Assembly: GCF_000423125.1 (NCBI RefSeq)
Contig: NZ_AUHJ01000018.1
Span: 1 to 64,000 of the forward strand
Direction of reading: 5' to 3'
DNA from: Haliea salexigens DSM 19537
GTDB taxonomy: Bacteria > Pseudomonadota > Gammaproteobacteria > Pseudomonadales > Halieaceae
Length of the DNA stretch: 64,000 nt
The notes beneath the pieces were generated by a model. It was given only the letters and a program-made list of their open reading frames with translations, had not been told where the DNA came from and searched no databases. The position numbers and the translations under genes were made by a program. This document shows positions 7,777 through 16,967 of the stretch, piece after piece (the first letter of the stretch is position 1; every line of letters starts with the position of its first letter).

Positions 7777-7879
7777 TAAGCGCGGGTGGGGCGCATACCC
7801 CGGAAAGGCCGCAGATTCTAGACAAAGCACAGGTGCCACGCAAGCCCAAACCGACGCGGGTGAAAGGTGAATTAACAAT

Positions 7880-8626
7880 CTATTCCCCGCCGCGCAGCCC
7901 GGCGAGCACCTCCAGTCCTTCAAACACAAGGTCAGGACGCAGCTTTCCGACGCCGCCCAACAGCGCCTGCAAAGTCTCCCCGGCACCACCACAGAACAGC
8001 AGCTCGGGCGCCGGGTCGCCCGCTTCACGCAGCGCCAGCAATACCGACCCGGCCTGGGAGAGGGCAATGCCGTGGCGCACTGCCTCGGCCGTGGACTGCC
8101 CCGGTGCCAACGCGTAAACGGGCTGTTCGGCAAAGCGCACCCGGTCCGTATCGAGCAAGAGTGCACGCTCCATCAACGCCGCGCCGGGAATAATATAGCC
8201 ACCTTCGTGGCGACCATCGGCAGCTACCACATCAATGGTGAGAGCGGAGCCCGCATCCACAACCACCAATCGCTGCCGGCTGTGCTCCCTCGCGCCCAAC
8301 ATGGCTAGCCAACGGTCGACTCCCATACGCAGGGGTTGCGTGTAGCTGTTCACCAGATCACCACTGCGTGCCTCGCTGCGAGCGAACCAGAATTTCGCGT
8401 GCGGCCACCGCTGCTGCAGCCGGCGACGTACCGCGTCCTCCGTCGCCTCGCTGGAAACACTGGCGATCCAGATATGCGCGGGCTCAACGGGCTGTGCGAA
8501 TAACACCTCCATGGTCTCCGGCGCGGTGTGACGAAACTCGCCGCGACTGACGATCTCGCCGCCCACCTTCAGCCGCCACTTCGCGCTGCTGTTGCCCATA
8601 TCCAGCTGCAGGCACTGCGCCGCCAT
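7880..8626 (-). CDS. coaX: Type III pantothenate kinase
   Basis: A 248-residue CoaX protein that phosphorylates pantothenate, the first step of coenzyme A synthesis. The ASKHA-fold motifs are present: an N-terminal LQLDMGNSSAKW phosphate loop, DRWLAMLGA in the middle, the DAGSALTIDVV strand near residues 122-132 and a GGYIIPGAALM motif. Its start overlaps the birA stop (TGATG arrangement at 8624-8628), so the two are co-transcribed, as is common in gammaproteobacteria. The tRNA-Thr lies about 100 bp downstream on the same strand and may share the transcript. Confidence 0.95.
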   Translation of the reverse strand: MAAQCLQLDMGNSSAKWRLKVGGEIVSRGEFRHTAPETMEVLFAQPVEPAHIWIASVSSEATEDAVRRRLQQRWPHAKFWFARSEARSGDLVNSYTQPLRMGVDRWLAMLGAREHSRQRLVVVDAGSALTIDVVAADGRHEGGYIIPGAALMERALLLDTDRVRFAEQPVYALAPGQSTAEAVRHGIALSQAGSVLLALREAGDPAPELLFCGGAGETLQALLGGVGKLRPDLVFEGLEVLAGLRGGE

Positions 8627-9603
8627 CAGGAGGCCGCCCGCAAGGAAATTTCTCCGCCATAGACGGGCTGCACACCTGTTGTGGTTTCCAGCAGCAGTGC
8701 GCCGCGCTCGTCCACACCGCGAGCCACACCAGCCTGGCGTTGCTCGCCGCTGTGCAACACCACCGGCGTATCAGCGTAGGCATCCAGAGCGATCCACGGG
8801 GCCCTCCAGGGCGCGAAACCCGTATCGCCGAAGCTGGCCGCCAGTGGCAGCAGCTCGTTGAGCAGGGCCGCCAGCAGCGCGTTGCGCCCGGGCGGACTGC
8901 CATCGCAGAGGCGAGTAAGGTCAATCCAGGCCTGGTCGATAGTATTGGCGGCAGCCGGCGGCATGGCCACGTTAATGCCTACCCCGATCACCACCTGGCA
9001 GCGGCCGGCTGCATCCCCGGCCATCTCCAGGAGCACGCCGCCGAGTTTGGCGCCCTGGGCGAGCACATCGTTGGGCCATTTGAGTTGCAGGCCATCGACA
9101 CCCAGCCCGCGCAAGGCCCGCACCACCGCCACGCCCACCGCCAGACTCAACCCCTCCAGAGCCGTTGCGCCCTGATGGTACTCCCAGCATAAGGACAGGT
9201 AGATGTTGCGTGCAAATGGGCTCACCCACTGGCGGCCGCGCCGGCCACGCCCTGCGGTTTGCTGCTCAGCGCTGCAGACGAGTCCCGGGGCACTGCCCGC
9301 TGCAATCCGACGCAGCACTTCAGCGTTGGTCGAGTCCACCGTCTCCAGTAGTTGCAATTCATGCAGCAGTTGGCGGGCATGCGGCTCCAGCCGATCACGG
9401 GTACGGCTCTGGTCCAACAACTCGATGCCCCCGGGGATACGGTAGCCACGGCCCTTGACCGATTCGACCTCCAACCCCAAAGACTGCAAGCGATTCAGCT
9501 GCTTCCAGATCGCCGTACGGCTCAGGCCCAGGGCATCTGCCAGCGCCTGGCCAGAATGAAACTCTCCGTCTGCCAGCAGGGGCACGAGGGTGGTATTAGG
9601 CAT
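8626..9603 (-). CDS. birA: Bifunctional biotin-protein ligase / biotin operon repressor
   Basis: A 325-residue protein with an N-terminal winged helix (residues 1-60, SGQALADALGLSRTAIWKQL), the central biotin-AMP ligase domain with GRGRRGRQW at 118-126 and a KWPNDV motif near 190, and an SH3-like C-terminal domain. It biotinylates carrier proteins and represses biotin synthesis genes when it holds biotinyl-AMP. The liuD product in this window is one expected substrate. I chose ATG 9603 because it gives the standard N-terminus; the frame is open further upstream, but that sequence is not family-like. Confidence 0.95.
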   Translation of the reverse strand: MPNTTLVPLLADGEFHSGQALADALGLSRTAIWKQLNRLQSLGLEVESVKGRGYRIPGGIELLDQSRTRDRLEPHARQLLHELQLLETVDSTNAEVLRRIAAGSAPGLVCSAEQQTAGRGRRGRQWVSPFARNIYLSLCWEYHQGATALEGLSLAVGVAVVRALRGLGVDGLQLKWPNDVLAQGAKLGGVLLEMAGDAAGRCQVVIGVGINVAMPPAAANTIDQAWIDLTRLCDGSPPGRNALLAALLNELLPLAASFGDTGFAPWRAPWIALDAYADTPVVLHSGEQRQAGVARGVDERGALLLETTTGVQPVYGGEISLRAAS

Positions 9604-9766
9604 CAGTGGCGTACCGGTCAGCGAAACATGGCGCGAATAATAGCAAACCCTGCCGCGGTTCAACTGAATAACCAGCCCGATTCGCCCTGCAACGCAAATC
9701 AGGCCAGAGTGGGCCCCTGATCCACCGGCTTCAGTGACCCCACACATAACAATACGGAGAACCGCC

Positions 9767-10291
9767 GTGCCGAATCTTGATGATGCCACCCTGCGCGCTG
9801 CCGCGGACACCCTGATCCGTGCGCACGCACAAGCTTCCCATGACAACGAGTGGACGTTTTTCGTCGACCAGATCTACGCGCGCGACTGCGTCTACACCTG
9901 TGAGTATGCCGGCGTCATGCAGGTAACGGCCCGCGGCATCGACGAGATCAAGGCCACGCACTACGGCCGCGACATGCAGGTCGGCTGGGAGGGCTGGACC
10001 TTTCCTTACCTCGGCGTCTACACCGGCAGCGACAACCGCCTCATCACCCACTGGATGAACCGGGGGCCGGGCGAGCGCAGTGACGGGAGCTACTACGAAA
10101 CACCGGGCGTCTCGTTCATCACACTCGACGGTGATGCGAAGATCATACGGCAGTTCGATCTTTTCGACCTCGCCCACCAGATGCGCCTGTGTGATGAGCT
10201 TGAGGAGGCCGGGCTGCTCTCCCCCGCCCTGAAGGAGAACTGGGTGCAACCGATGAAGGCACGACTGCAAGAGCAGCTGGCTTCGCGCTGA
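9767..10291 (+). CDS. SnoaL/NTF2-like fold protein
   Basis: A protein of about 174 residues with an alpha-beta cone fold of the nuclear transport factor 2/SnoaL type. The N-terminal helix (LRAAADTLIRAHAQAS) precedes FFVDQIYARDCVYTCEYAG, followed by several aromatic-rich strands. Such proteins may be isomerases, hydrolases or non-catalytic binders, so no reaction can be named. GTG 9767 is chosen because GGAG lies 7 bases upstream; an in-frame GTG at 9734 lacks this. It is transcribed divergently from birA and points toward liuR. Confidence 0.75.
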   Translation: MPNLDDATLRAAADTLIRAHAQASHDNEWTFFVDQIYARDCVYTCEYAGVMQVTARGIDEIKATHYGRDMQVGWEGWTFPYLGVYTGSDNRLITHWMNRGPGERSDGSYYETPGVSFITLDGDAKIIRQFDLFDLAHQMRLCDELEEAGLLSPALKENWVQPMKARLQEQLASR

Positions 10292-10352
10292 GCCACCAGC
10301 TGCTTTTTCACACAGCGGGGATGCAGGACGCGCGCGCTCGCGGCGAACCATA

Positions 10353-10370
10353 GTTTACGTTAACGTAAAC
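10353..10370. promoter_or_regulatory. LiuR operator (perfect 18-bp palindrome)
   Basis: GTTTACGTTAACGTAAAC is a perfect palindrome 40 bp upstream of liuR. MerR-family regulators bind such dyads within their promoters, and LiuR sites in other proteobacteria are of the TTTACGTnnACGTAAA kind. It probably controls liuR and the whole liuRABCDE operon. A TATATT box follows at 10377-10382. Confidence 0.85.
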
Positions 10371-10410
10371 GTAGGCTATATTTCAGCCACACCCTCAACA
10401 GGCAGGTGCA

Positions 10411-10791
10411 GTGACAGACCGCAGCTACAGCATTTCGCAGCTGGCGTCGGAGTTCGGTATCACCACCCGAACCATTCGCTTCTACGAAGAAAAGGGGCTC
10501 ATCCACCCCCGCCGACAGGGGCAGAAGCGTGTGTACAGCGCCGGTGATCGCGTGCGGATCAAACTTATCCTGCGCGGCAAGCGCATTGGCATGAGCCTGC
10601 AGGAAAGTGTGGAAGTGATCGACCTCTACGACCCCGCACACAATAACCGCGGCCAGCTACACTCATTGATACGCACGGTGCAGGACAAGCGCGAGCGCTT
10701 GCTGCGCCAGAAGCGGGACATCGAGGACATGCTGGCAGGCCTGGATGAAGTACAGGCCCTGTGTGAGCAGGGGTTGGAAAATGCAGATTGA
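10411..10791 (+). CDS. liuR: MerR-family regulator of leucine/isovalerate degradation
   Basis: A 126-residue MerR protein: HTH_MerR at residues 8-70 (SISQLASEFGITTRTIRFYEEKGL) followed by a long dimerising coiled coil from about 80 to 120. There is no metal-binding Cys pattern, which fits LiuR rather than a metal sensor. The start is GTG. It heads the liu operon, and a palindromic operator lies just upstream. LiuR is expected to release the operon when branched-chain intermediates accumulate; that is family knowledge. Confidence 0.93.
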   Translation: MTDRSYSISQLASEFGITTRTIRFYEEKGLIHPRRQGQKRVYSAGDRVRIKLILRGKRIGMSLQESVEVIDLYDPAHNNRGQLHSLIRTVQDKRERLLRQKRDIEDMLAGLDEVQALCEQGLENAD

Positions 10792-10861
10792 ACGCGACAG
10801 GCCAGGCACCCAGCGACGCTGGCACGCCACCCCATAACCACGGACTGAGGCACACATCACC

Positions 10862-12031
10862 ATGAATACCGGCTACCCCACACTCAACTTTGGCCTGGGC
10901 GAAGAACTGGACATGCTCCGCAATGCCGTTTACCAGATGTGCCAGAAGGAGATCGCCCCGCGCGCCGCCCAGATCGATCGCGACAATACGTTTCCGAAGG
11001 ACTTGTGGCGCACGTTTGGCGACATGGGCCTGCTCGGCATCACCGTCGACGAGCAGTACGGCGGCTCCAACATGGGCTATCTCGCGCACAGTATTGTTAT
11101 GGAGGAGATCAGCCGCGCATCGGCGTCGGTGGGGCTGTCCTACGGCGCCATGTCCAACCTCTGCCTGAACCAGATCCAGAAGAACGGCAGCGAAGCCCAG
11201 AAACAAAAGTACCTGCCCCGGCTGTGCAGCGGAGAGCACGTGGGCGCACTGGCCATGTCGGAGCCCAACGCCGGCTCGGATGTGGTGAGCATGAAGTTGC
11301 AGGCACGCAAGGAGGGTGACACCTACTACCTCACCGGCAACAAAATGTGGATAACCAACGGCCCGGACGCGGATGTCTACGTCATCTACGCGAAAACCGA
11401 CCCCGAGGCCGGCTCCAAAGGAATTACCGCCTTTCTGGTCGAGCGCGACTTTCCGGGCTTTTCCCGCTCACCCAAACTCGACAAGCTGGGCATGCGCGGC
11501 TCCAACACCTGCGAGCTGGTATTCGATAACACGCCAGTGCCCGCCGCAAACATTCTGCGCGGCGAAGGACAGGGTGTGAAGGTGCTGATGTCCGGGCTGG
11601 ACTACGAGCGCACGGTACTCTCCGGCGGCCCGGTGGGGATTATGCAGGCCTGCCTGGACGAAGTGGTGCCCTACCTGCACACCCGCGAGCAGTTTGGTCA
11701 GAGCATCGGCCAGTTCCAGCTCATGCAGGGCAAGCTGGCGGATATGTATGCCGACCTGTCCGCCTGCCGCGCTTATCTGTACGCCGTTGCCGCCGCCTGC
11801 GACCGCGGCGAGGAAACGCGCAAGGATTGCGCGGCGGTGATTCTGTATACCGCGGAGAAAGCCACACAGATGGCGCTGCAGGCGATTCAGGCGCTCGGCG
11901 GCTTCGGTTATACCAATGATGCCAACGCGGGACGCCTGTTGCGGGATGCCAAGCTGTATGAAATCGGTGCCGGCACTTCCGAGATCCGCCGTATGCTGAT
12001 TGGCCGCGAACTGTTCAACGAAACCGCCTGA
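10862..12031 (+). CDS. liuA: Isovaleryl-CoA dehydrogenase
   Basis: A 389-residue acyl-CoA dehydrogenase that oxidises isovaleryl-CoA to 3-methylcrotonyl-CoA with FAD. Visible are [13 protein letters not shown] and [14 protein letters not shown] in the middle, and the catalytic Glu249 in the [16 protein letters not shown] segment, the placement typical of isovaleryl-CoA dehydrogenase. The C-terminal [14 protein letters not shown] is the usual family end. It follows liuR by 70 bp and starts the enzymatic part of the liu operon. Confidence 0.97.
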   Translation: MNTGYPTLNFGLGEELDMLRNAVYQMCQKEIAPRAAQIDRDNTFPKDLWRTFGDMGLLGITVDEQYGGSNMGYLAHSIVMEEISRASASVGLSYGAMSNLCLNQIQKNGSEAQKQKYLPRLCSGEHVGALAMSEPNAGSDVVSMKLQARKEGDTYYLTGNKMWITNGPDADVYVIYAKTDPEAGSKGITAFLVERDFPGFSRSPKLDKLGMRGSNTCELVFDNTPVPAANILRGEGQGVKVLMSGLDYERTVLSGGPVGIMQACLDEVVPYLHTREQFGQSIGQFQLMQGKLADMYADLSACRAYLYAVAAACDRGEETRKDCAAVILYTAEKATQMALQAIQALGGFGYTNDANAGRLLRDAKLYEIGAGTSEIRRMLIGRELFNETA

Positions 12032-12044
12032 CCGGAGTGCTCCC

Positions 12045-13652
12045 ATGACCGTGCTGCAATCCCGCCTGAACCCGCGCGACGAAACGTTCCAGGCCAACAG
12101 CGACCACATGCAGACCCAGGTCGATGACCTGCGCGAGCGGGTGGCGGCCCTGCGCGAGGGCGGCGGCAAGAAAGCGCAGGAGCGTCACCTTGCGCGCGGC
12201 AAGCTGCTGCCCCGACTGCGCCTGCAGGCACTGCTGGACCCCGGATCGCCCTTCCTGGAGCTGTCACAACTGGCCGCTCTCGATGTCTACGACGACCCGG
12301 TTCCCGGCGCCGGCATCATCACCGGGATTGGCCGGGTTGCCGGCCAGGAGTGCATGATTTTCGTCAACGACGCCACAGTAAAAGGCGGCACCTACTATCC
12401 GCTCACCGTGAAAAAGCAGGGCCGGGCACAGACCATCGCGGAAGAAAACCACCTGCCCTGCCTGTATCTGGTGGATTCAGGCGGCGCATTCCTGCCTCTG
12501 CAGGACGAAGTGTTCCCGGACCGGGAGCATTTCGGCCACGCCTTCTACAATCAGGCTCGCATGTCTGCCAAGGGTATTGCGCAAATCGCCGCAGTGCTCG
12601 GTTCCTGCACCGCCGGCGGTGCCTACCTGCCCGCCATGGCGGACGAGTCCATCATCGTCAAGAATCAGGGCACCATTTTCCTCGGTGGCCCGCCGCTGGT
12701 GAAAGCGGCCACCGGCGAAGTGGTTACCGCGGAAGAGCTTGGCGGTGCCGATGTGCACTGCCGCACCTCGGGCGTGACCGACCACTACGCCAACAACGAC
12801 CACCACGCCCTGGAGCTGATGCGCCGCGCTGTGGCGCGACTGAACCGCGTCAAGCCGGTGAACCTGGACCTGCGCGAACCACAGGAACCGTTATACGACA
12901 CACGGGAAGTTTACGGGGTGATACCCGCTGACAGCCGGCAACCCTACGATGTGCGCGAAGTGATCATGCGTGTGGTCGACGGCTCCGAATTCGACGAATT
13001 CAAGGCGCTCTACGGCGAAACCCTGGTCTGCGGGTTTGCTCGCATCCACGGCTACCCGGTGGGCATTGTCGCCAACAACGGCATTCTGTTTGGCGAATCC
13101 GCTGTGAAGGGCGCGCATTTCGTCGAGCTCTGTGCGCAACGCAAGATCCCGTTGGTGTTCCTGCAGAACATCACTGGCTTCATGGTGGGCAAGCAGTATG
13201 AGGCCGGCGGCATAGCGCGCCACGGCGCAAAAATGGTGCACGCCGTGGCCTGCGCCAATGTGCCGAAGTTCACGGTGATGATTGGCGGTTCTTTCGGCGC
13301 GGGCAACTACGCTATGTGTGGTCGCGCCTACGAACCGCGCTTCCTTTTCATGTGGCCCAATGCGCGTATCTCGGTGATGGGCGGTGAGCAGGCCGCGGGG
13401 GTTCTGGCCACGGTGAAGCAGGACCAGTTGGCGCGTGAGGACAAGGCGATGACGGCTGATGAGGAGCGCGCGTTCAAACAGCCCATTCTGGACCTGTACG
13501 AGAAGCAGGGCCACCCGTACTACGCGTCGGCGCGGCTTTGGGACGACGGGGTGATTGACCCGGCGGATACGCGGACGGTGTTGGGTTTGGCGATTTCCGC
13601 GGCGCTGAATGCGCCGGTTGAGGAGACGCGGTTTGGGGTGTTCCGGATGTGA
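12045..13652 (+). CDS. liuB: Methylcrotonoyl-CoA carboxylase, carboxyltransferase (beta) subunit
   Basis: A 535-residue protein with two crotonase-type carboxyltransferase lobes. It carries the [13 protein letters not shown] and [16 protein letters not shown] signatures typical of the MCCase beta chain. It transfers CO2 from carboxybiotin on LiuD to 3-methylcrotonyl-CoA. ATG 12045 is chosen over earlier in-frame starts that would overlap liuA. The gene is followed by an unusually long 517-bp gap inside the operon, which holds two inverted-repeat elements. Confidence 0.97.
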   Translation: MTVLQSRLNPRDETFQANSDHMQTQVDDLRERVAALREGGGKKAQERHLARGKLLPRLRLQALLDPGSPFLELSQLAALDVYDDPVPGAGIITGIGRVAGQECMIFVNDATVKGGTYYPLTVKKQGRAQTIAEENHLPCLYLVDSGGAFLPLQDEVFPDREHFGHAFYNQARMSAKGIAQIAAVLGSCTAGGAYLPAMADESIIVKNQGTIFLGGPPLVKAATGEVVTAEELGGADVHCRTSGVTDHYANNDHHALELMRRAVARLNRVKPVNLDLREPQEPLYDTREVYGVIPADSRQPYDVREVIMRVVDGSEFDEFKALYGETLVCGFARIHGYPVGIVANNGILFGESAVKGAHFVELCAQRKIPLVFLQNITGFMVGKQYEAGGIARHGAKMVHAVACANVPKFTVMIGGSFGAGNYAMCGRAYEPRFLFMWPNARISVMGGEQAAGVLATVKQDQLAREDKAMTADEERAFKQPILDLYEKQGHPYYASARLWDDGVIDPADTRTVLGLAISAALNAPVEETRFGVFRM

Positions 13653-13695
13653 GCGGGGTGTTGGACGCGAGTGTGATCGGGAGCTGCCTTGCGGG

Positions 13696-13776
13696 CGGAT
13701 TAGTGGGTGCTTCGTGCGCGGGTGAGTGCGTGGGAGCTTCGTATGCGGGTGCATGCGTGGGAGCTTCGTATGCGGG
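13696..13776 (+). repeat. Three 27-bp tandem repeats downstream of liuB
   Basis: Units 13696-13722, 13723-13749 and 13750-13776 share GTGGGnGCTTCGTnnGCGGG. The last two differ in only a few positions, while the first is more diverged. The array directly abuts the first inverted-repeat element (A1). Confidence 0.75.
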
Positions 13777-13888
13777 CGGGGCGACGGGGAGGCGCTGGCC
13801 GGAAGCGCTACGAGCACATCCATGTGCGCTCGATGGCGGCCATCCATGGCCGCCAACGTTCCGGCCAGCGCCTCCCCGCCACCCCGCC
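13775..13888. repeat. Inverted-repeat element A1 (arms 30 bp, core 54 bp)
   Basis: The left arm 13775-13804 and right arm 13859-13888 are complementary in 28 of 30 positions. The core 13805-13858 contains GGCGGCCATCCATGGCCGCC (13836-13855) next to a GAGCACATCCATGTGCGCTC segment. The core is homologous to that of A2 in reverse orientation, but the arms are unrelated to A2 arms except for G-rich outer ends. Confidence 0.85.
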
Positions 13889-13986
13889 CTGAATGTGGCA
13901 GTGAACTTGGACTTGTGGCGTGTCCACCACCAAATCGTAAACAAAGCCAGACTGTTGTTGGGCTCCCTACAGCGTGCGGCAGTTGA

Positions 13987-14106
13987 GGCAGTGTGGGGGT
14001 GGGGTCGGAGTTGCGGGACCGTCGGCGGCCATGGATGGCCGCCGACGAGCCTACATGGACGTACTCGCGGCGGGTCCCGCAACTCCGGCCCCACCGCCAT
14101 ACTGCC
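13987..14106. repeat. Inverted-repeat element A2 (arms 34 bp, core 52 bp)
   Basis: The left arm 13987-14020 and right arm 14073-14106 are complementary with 3 mismatches. The core 14021-14072 starts with GTCGGCGGCCATGGATGGCC and, reversed, aligns with the A1 core. It ends 63 bp upstream of liuC. Transcribed as RNA it would form a long hairpin within the liu operon. Confidence 0.85.
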
Positions 14107-14169
14107 AGCACCAAGCCCGAAGCCCACAATCTCCACCCGCGCCAACGAAACCGCTGCAAGGAACAACCA

Positions 14170-14958
14170 ATGACCACCACTGTCCTCACCACCACCGACC
14201 ACCGCGGCGTTGCCACTGTCACCCTCAACAACCCCGCCAAGCACAACGCCTTTGACGACGCCATGATCAGCGCCCTGCGGCTCGCTTTCGATCAACTACG
14301 CGAGCGCGACGACGTGCGCGTTGTCGTGCTGCGCTCCGACGGCAAGCACTTCTCAGCCGGCGCCGATCTGGACTACATGAAGCGCATGGCCACGTACGAC
14401 TATGGCCACAACCTGCACGATGCCGAGATGCTGGCGGGCATGCTGCGCGCCCTCTATGAACTCCCCCAGCCCACCATAGCCCGTATACAGGGTGCTGCGC
14501 TGGGCGGTGCCGTGGGACTGGTGAGCTGTTGTGATATGGCCGTTGCGACACGTGGGGCGAGTTTCGCGCTCTCGGAGGTGAAGATCGGCCTGGTGCCCGC
14601 AACGATAAGCCCCTATGTGTTGCGCGCGATTGGCGAGCGCGCGGCACGGCGCTATTTCCTGACCGGAGAGCGCTTCGATGCTCATCGGGCACTGGAGCTC
14701 GGACTGGTCAGCGAAGTGGCCGACGAGGAGTCACTGGATGCCGATGTGGACATGCTGGTGAATGCTCTGCTCGCCAACGGCCCGGAAGCCGTGCGCGCCG
14801 CCAAGGACCTGATCGCCAACGTTGCCGGGGAGCCACTGACAACTGAACTGGTGGAGGATACCTGCGCGCGAATCGCCCATATTCGGGTCTCCAGCGAAGG
14901 TCAGGAAGGCCTGAGCGCCTTCCTGGAGAAACGCACACCCAACTGGCAGGAGAGGTAG
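14170..14958 (+). CDS. liuC: Methylglutaconyl-CoA hydratase
   Basis: A 262-residue crotonase-fold enzyme that hydrates 3-methylglutaconyl-CoA to HMG-CoA. The oxyanion-hole elements are visible as HFSAGADLDYM near 60-70 and IQGAALGGAVGLV near 108-120. ATG 14170 is chosen as the first start after the inverted-repeat element A2. It has ACAACCA just upstream rather than a strong ribosome-binding site, while AAGGAAC lies at 14157-14163. It ends 2 bp before liuD. Confidence 0.93.
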   Translation: MTTTVLTTTDHRGVATVTLNNPAKHNAFDDAMISALRLAFDQLRERDDVRVVVLRSDGKHFSAGADLDYMKRMATYDYGHNLHDAEMLAGMLRALYELPQPTIARIQGAALGGAVGLVSCCDMAVATRGASFALSEVKIGLVPATISPYVLRAIGERAARRYFLTGERFDAHRALELGLVSEVADEESLDADVDMLVNALLANGPEAVRAAKDLIANVAGEPLTTELVEDTCARIAHIRVSSEGQEGLSAFLEKRTPNWQER

Positions 14959-14960
14959 CC

Positions 14961-16967
14961 ATGTTCAGCAAGCTATTGATCGCCAACCGCGGAGAGATTG
15001 CCTGCCGCATCATGCACACGGCGCGCCGTATGGGTATCGCCACCGTTGCCGTGTATTCGGATGCAGACCGCAATGCGCTGCATGTGCGGATGGCAGACGA
15101 AGCGATACACATTGGCCCGGCACCCGCGCGGGAAAGCTATCTGGTGACGGAACGCATCATCGCCGCGGCGCTGGACACGGGGGCGCAGGCCATCCACCCG
15201 GGTTATGGCTTCCTGTCGGAAAACGCCGCCTTCGCGAGCGCCTGCGCGGAGCAGGGACTGGTGTTCGTGGGCCCGCCCACCGGCGCTATCGAGGCCATGG
15301 GGTCCAAGTCTGCCGCCAAGCACATCATGGGCGAGGCCGGCGTGCCCTTGGTGCCGGGCTATCACGACGCCGATCAGGACCCGGCGCTGCTGCGCCGGGA
15401 AGCGGAGCGCATGGGTTACCCGGTGTTGCTCAAGGCAACCGCCGGCGGCGGCGGCAAGGGCATGCGACAGGTGTGGTCCGGGGATGAGTTCGATGCCGCT
15501 CTCGCAGCCGCACAGCGGGAGGCGAGCGCGAGTTTTGGCGATGCCACCATGCTGGTGGAGAAGTACCTGACCAAACCGCGCCATGTGGAAGTGCAGGTGT
15601 TCTGCGACAACCACGGCCACGCGATCTACCTCGCGGAGCGCGACTGCTCGGTGCAGCGCCGCCACCAGAAGGTCATTGAAGAGGCCCCCGCACCGGGCAT
15701 GACGCCGGCCTTGCGCAGCGCCATGGGCGATACCGCGGTGCAGGCGGCGCGCGCCATCGACTACCGTGGCGCGGGCACGGTGGAATTTCTGCTGGATGAA
15801 GACGGCAGCTACTACTTCATGGAAATGAATACGCGCCTGCAGGTCGAACATCCGGTGACTGAAATGATCACCGGGCAGGACCTGGTGGAGTGGCAGCTGC
15901 GCGTGGCCGCCGGCGAAGTGCTGCCACTGCGACAAGAGGAGCTCGTCCTTCGCGGCCACGCCTTCGAGGCGCGGGTCTACGCCGAAGACCCGGACAACGA
16001 TTTCCTGCCGGTTACCGGCACCCTCGCCTACCTGCAGGCGCCCGAGGAGTCCGCGCATGTGCGGGTGGACACTGGCGTACAACAGGGGGACGAGATCAGC
16101 GTCCACTACGACCCCATGATCGCCAAGCTTATTGTCTGGGACGAGTCGCGCGAGCGGGCGCTGCAGCGCCTGGCGGCTGCCCTGCGGGATTACCGGATTG
16201 GCGGTACGGTGACCAACCTCGATTTTCTCTACAACCTGGCCACGGCCGCCCCCTTTCAGCAGGCGGAACTGGACACCGGGTTCATCGAACGTCATCAGTC
16301 GCTGATTTTCCGCCAACGGCAGCACGACCTGCAGCGCGATCTACCCATGGCCGCATTCGCCCTGTTCCTGCTGCGTCAGCGCGAGGCCGCGCCGCGCAGC
16401 TGCCTCGACCCGTGGTCACCATGGGCCAGCGGCACGGCCTGGCGTCTCAATGAGCCCCACGTGCATCACCTGATGCTGCACTGTCATCAGCGCGACGTGC
16501 ACGCCACGCTGGAACAACTGCCCGGCGGCGGCTTCTGCATTGATATCGACGGCGAGCGCAGCCAGCTGCGCGGTGCCCTGCAGGGGGACGAGCTGGTATT
16601 CGAACAGGACGGGCACCGGCGACGCGCCACACTGGCCCGCACAGCGGATGGCTTTACCCTGTACCTGGCCGACGGTGCCTGCCATTTCCGCGAGCTGCCC
16701 CCTGACACGGGTGAGGCCTCCGAAAATACGGCAACGGGTGGCCTCAATGCCCCCATGAACGGCACAGTGGTCAGCCTGTTGATTGAACCGGGCACCGAGG
16801 TTGCAGCCGGCACGCCGCTGATGATCATGGAGGCCATGAAAATGGAACACACGGTGCGGGCACCGGGGGCGGGTACGGTAAGCCAGTTCTACTTCGCCGC
16901 CGGCGACCTGGTGGACGGCGGTGCGCCGCTGCTGGCCTTTACCCCGAGCGAGGAGGCCGAGGCATGA
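14961..16967 (+). CDS. liuD: Methylcrotonoyl-CoA carboxylase, biotin carboxylase/carrier (alpha) subunit
   Basis: A 668-residue protein containing an N-terminal biotin carboxylase domain (LIANRGEIACRI near 5-16, ATP-grasp loop GGGGKGMR near 168, EMNTRLQVEHPVTE near 292-305), a linker domain and a C-terminal biotinyl domain with EAMKMEH. The biotinylated lysine is about residue 627. It needs BirA for activation. Its stop overlaps the liuE start (ATGA), which implies tight coupling. Confidence 0.97.
   Translation: MFSKLLIANRGEIACRIMHTARRMGIATVAVYSDADRNALHVRMADEAIHIGPAPARESYLVTERIIAAALDTGAQAIHPGYGFLSENAAFASACAEQGLVFVGPPTGAIEAMGSKSAAKHIMGEAGVPLVPGYHDADQDPALLRREAERMGYPVLLKATAGGGGKGMRQVWSGDEFDAALAAAQREASASFGDATMLVEKYLTKPRHVEVQVFCDNHGHAIYLAERDCSVQRRHQKVIEEAPAPGMTPALRSAMGDTAVQAARAIDYRGAGTVEFLLDEDGSYYFMEMNTRLQVEHPVTEMITGQDLVEWQLRVAAGEVLPLRQEELVLRGHAFEARVYAEDPDNDFLPVTGTLAYLQAPEESAHVRVDTGVQQGDEISVHYDPMIAKLIVWDESRERALQRLAAALRDYRIGGTVTNLDFLYNLATAAPFQQAELDTGFIERHQSLIFRQRQHDLQRDLPMAAFALFLLRQREAAPRSCLDPWSPWASGTAWRLNEPHVHHLMLHCHQRDVHATLEQLPGGGFCIDIDGERSQLRGALQGDELVFEQDGHRRRATLARTADGFTLYLADGACHFRELPPDTGEASENTATGGLNAPMNGTVVSLLIEPGTEVAAGTPLMIMEAMKMEHTVRAPGAGTVSQFYFAAGDLVDGGAPLLAFTPSEEAEA

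Noticed and set aside
13690-13780. CRISPR array
   Set aside because: The 27-bp units are contiguous without unique spacers, and no cas gene is present anywhere in the window.
13649-14173. Open frame of 174 codons between liuB and liuC
   Set aside because: It runs through the tandem repeats and both inverted-repeat elements; composition follows the repeats, not a protein.
12891-14264. Very long minus-strand open frame across liuB and the gap
   Set aside because: Typical antisense frame in GC-rich coding DNA; it overlaps liuB and contains repeat-derived Pro/Ser-rich sequence.
14973-16325. 450-codon minus-strand open frame opposite liuD
   Set aside because: Mirror frame of a well-supported gene; no domain recognised.
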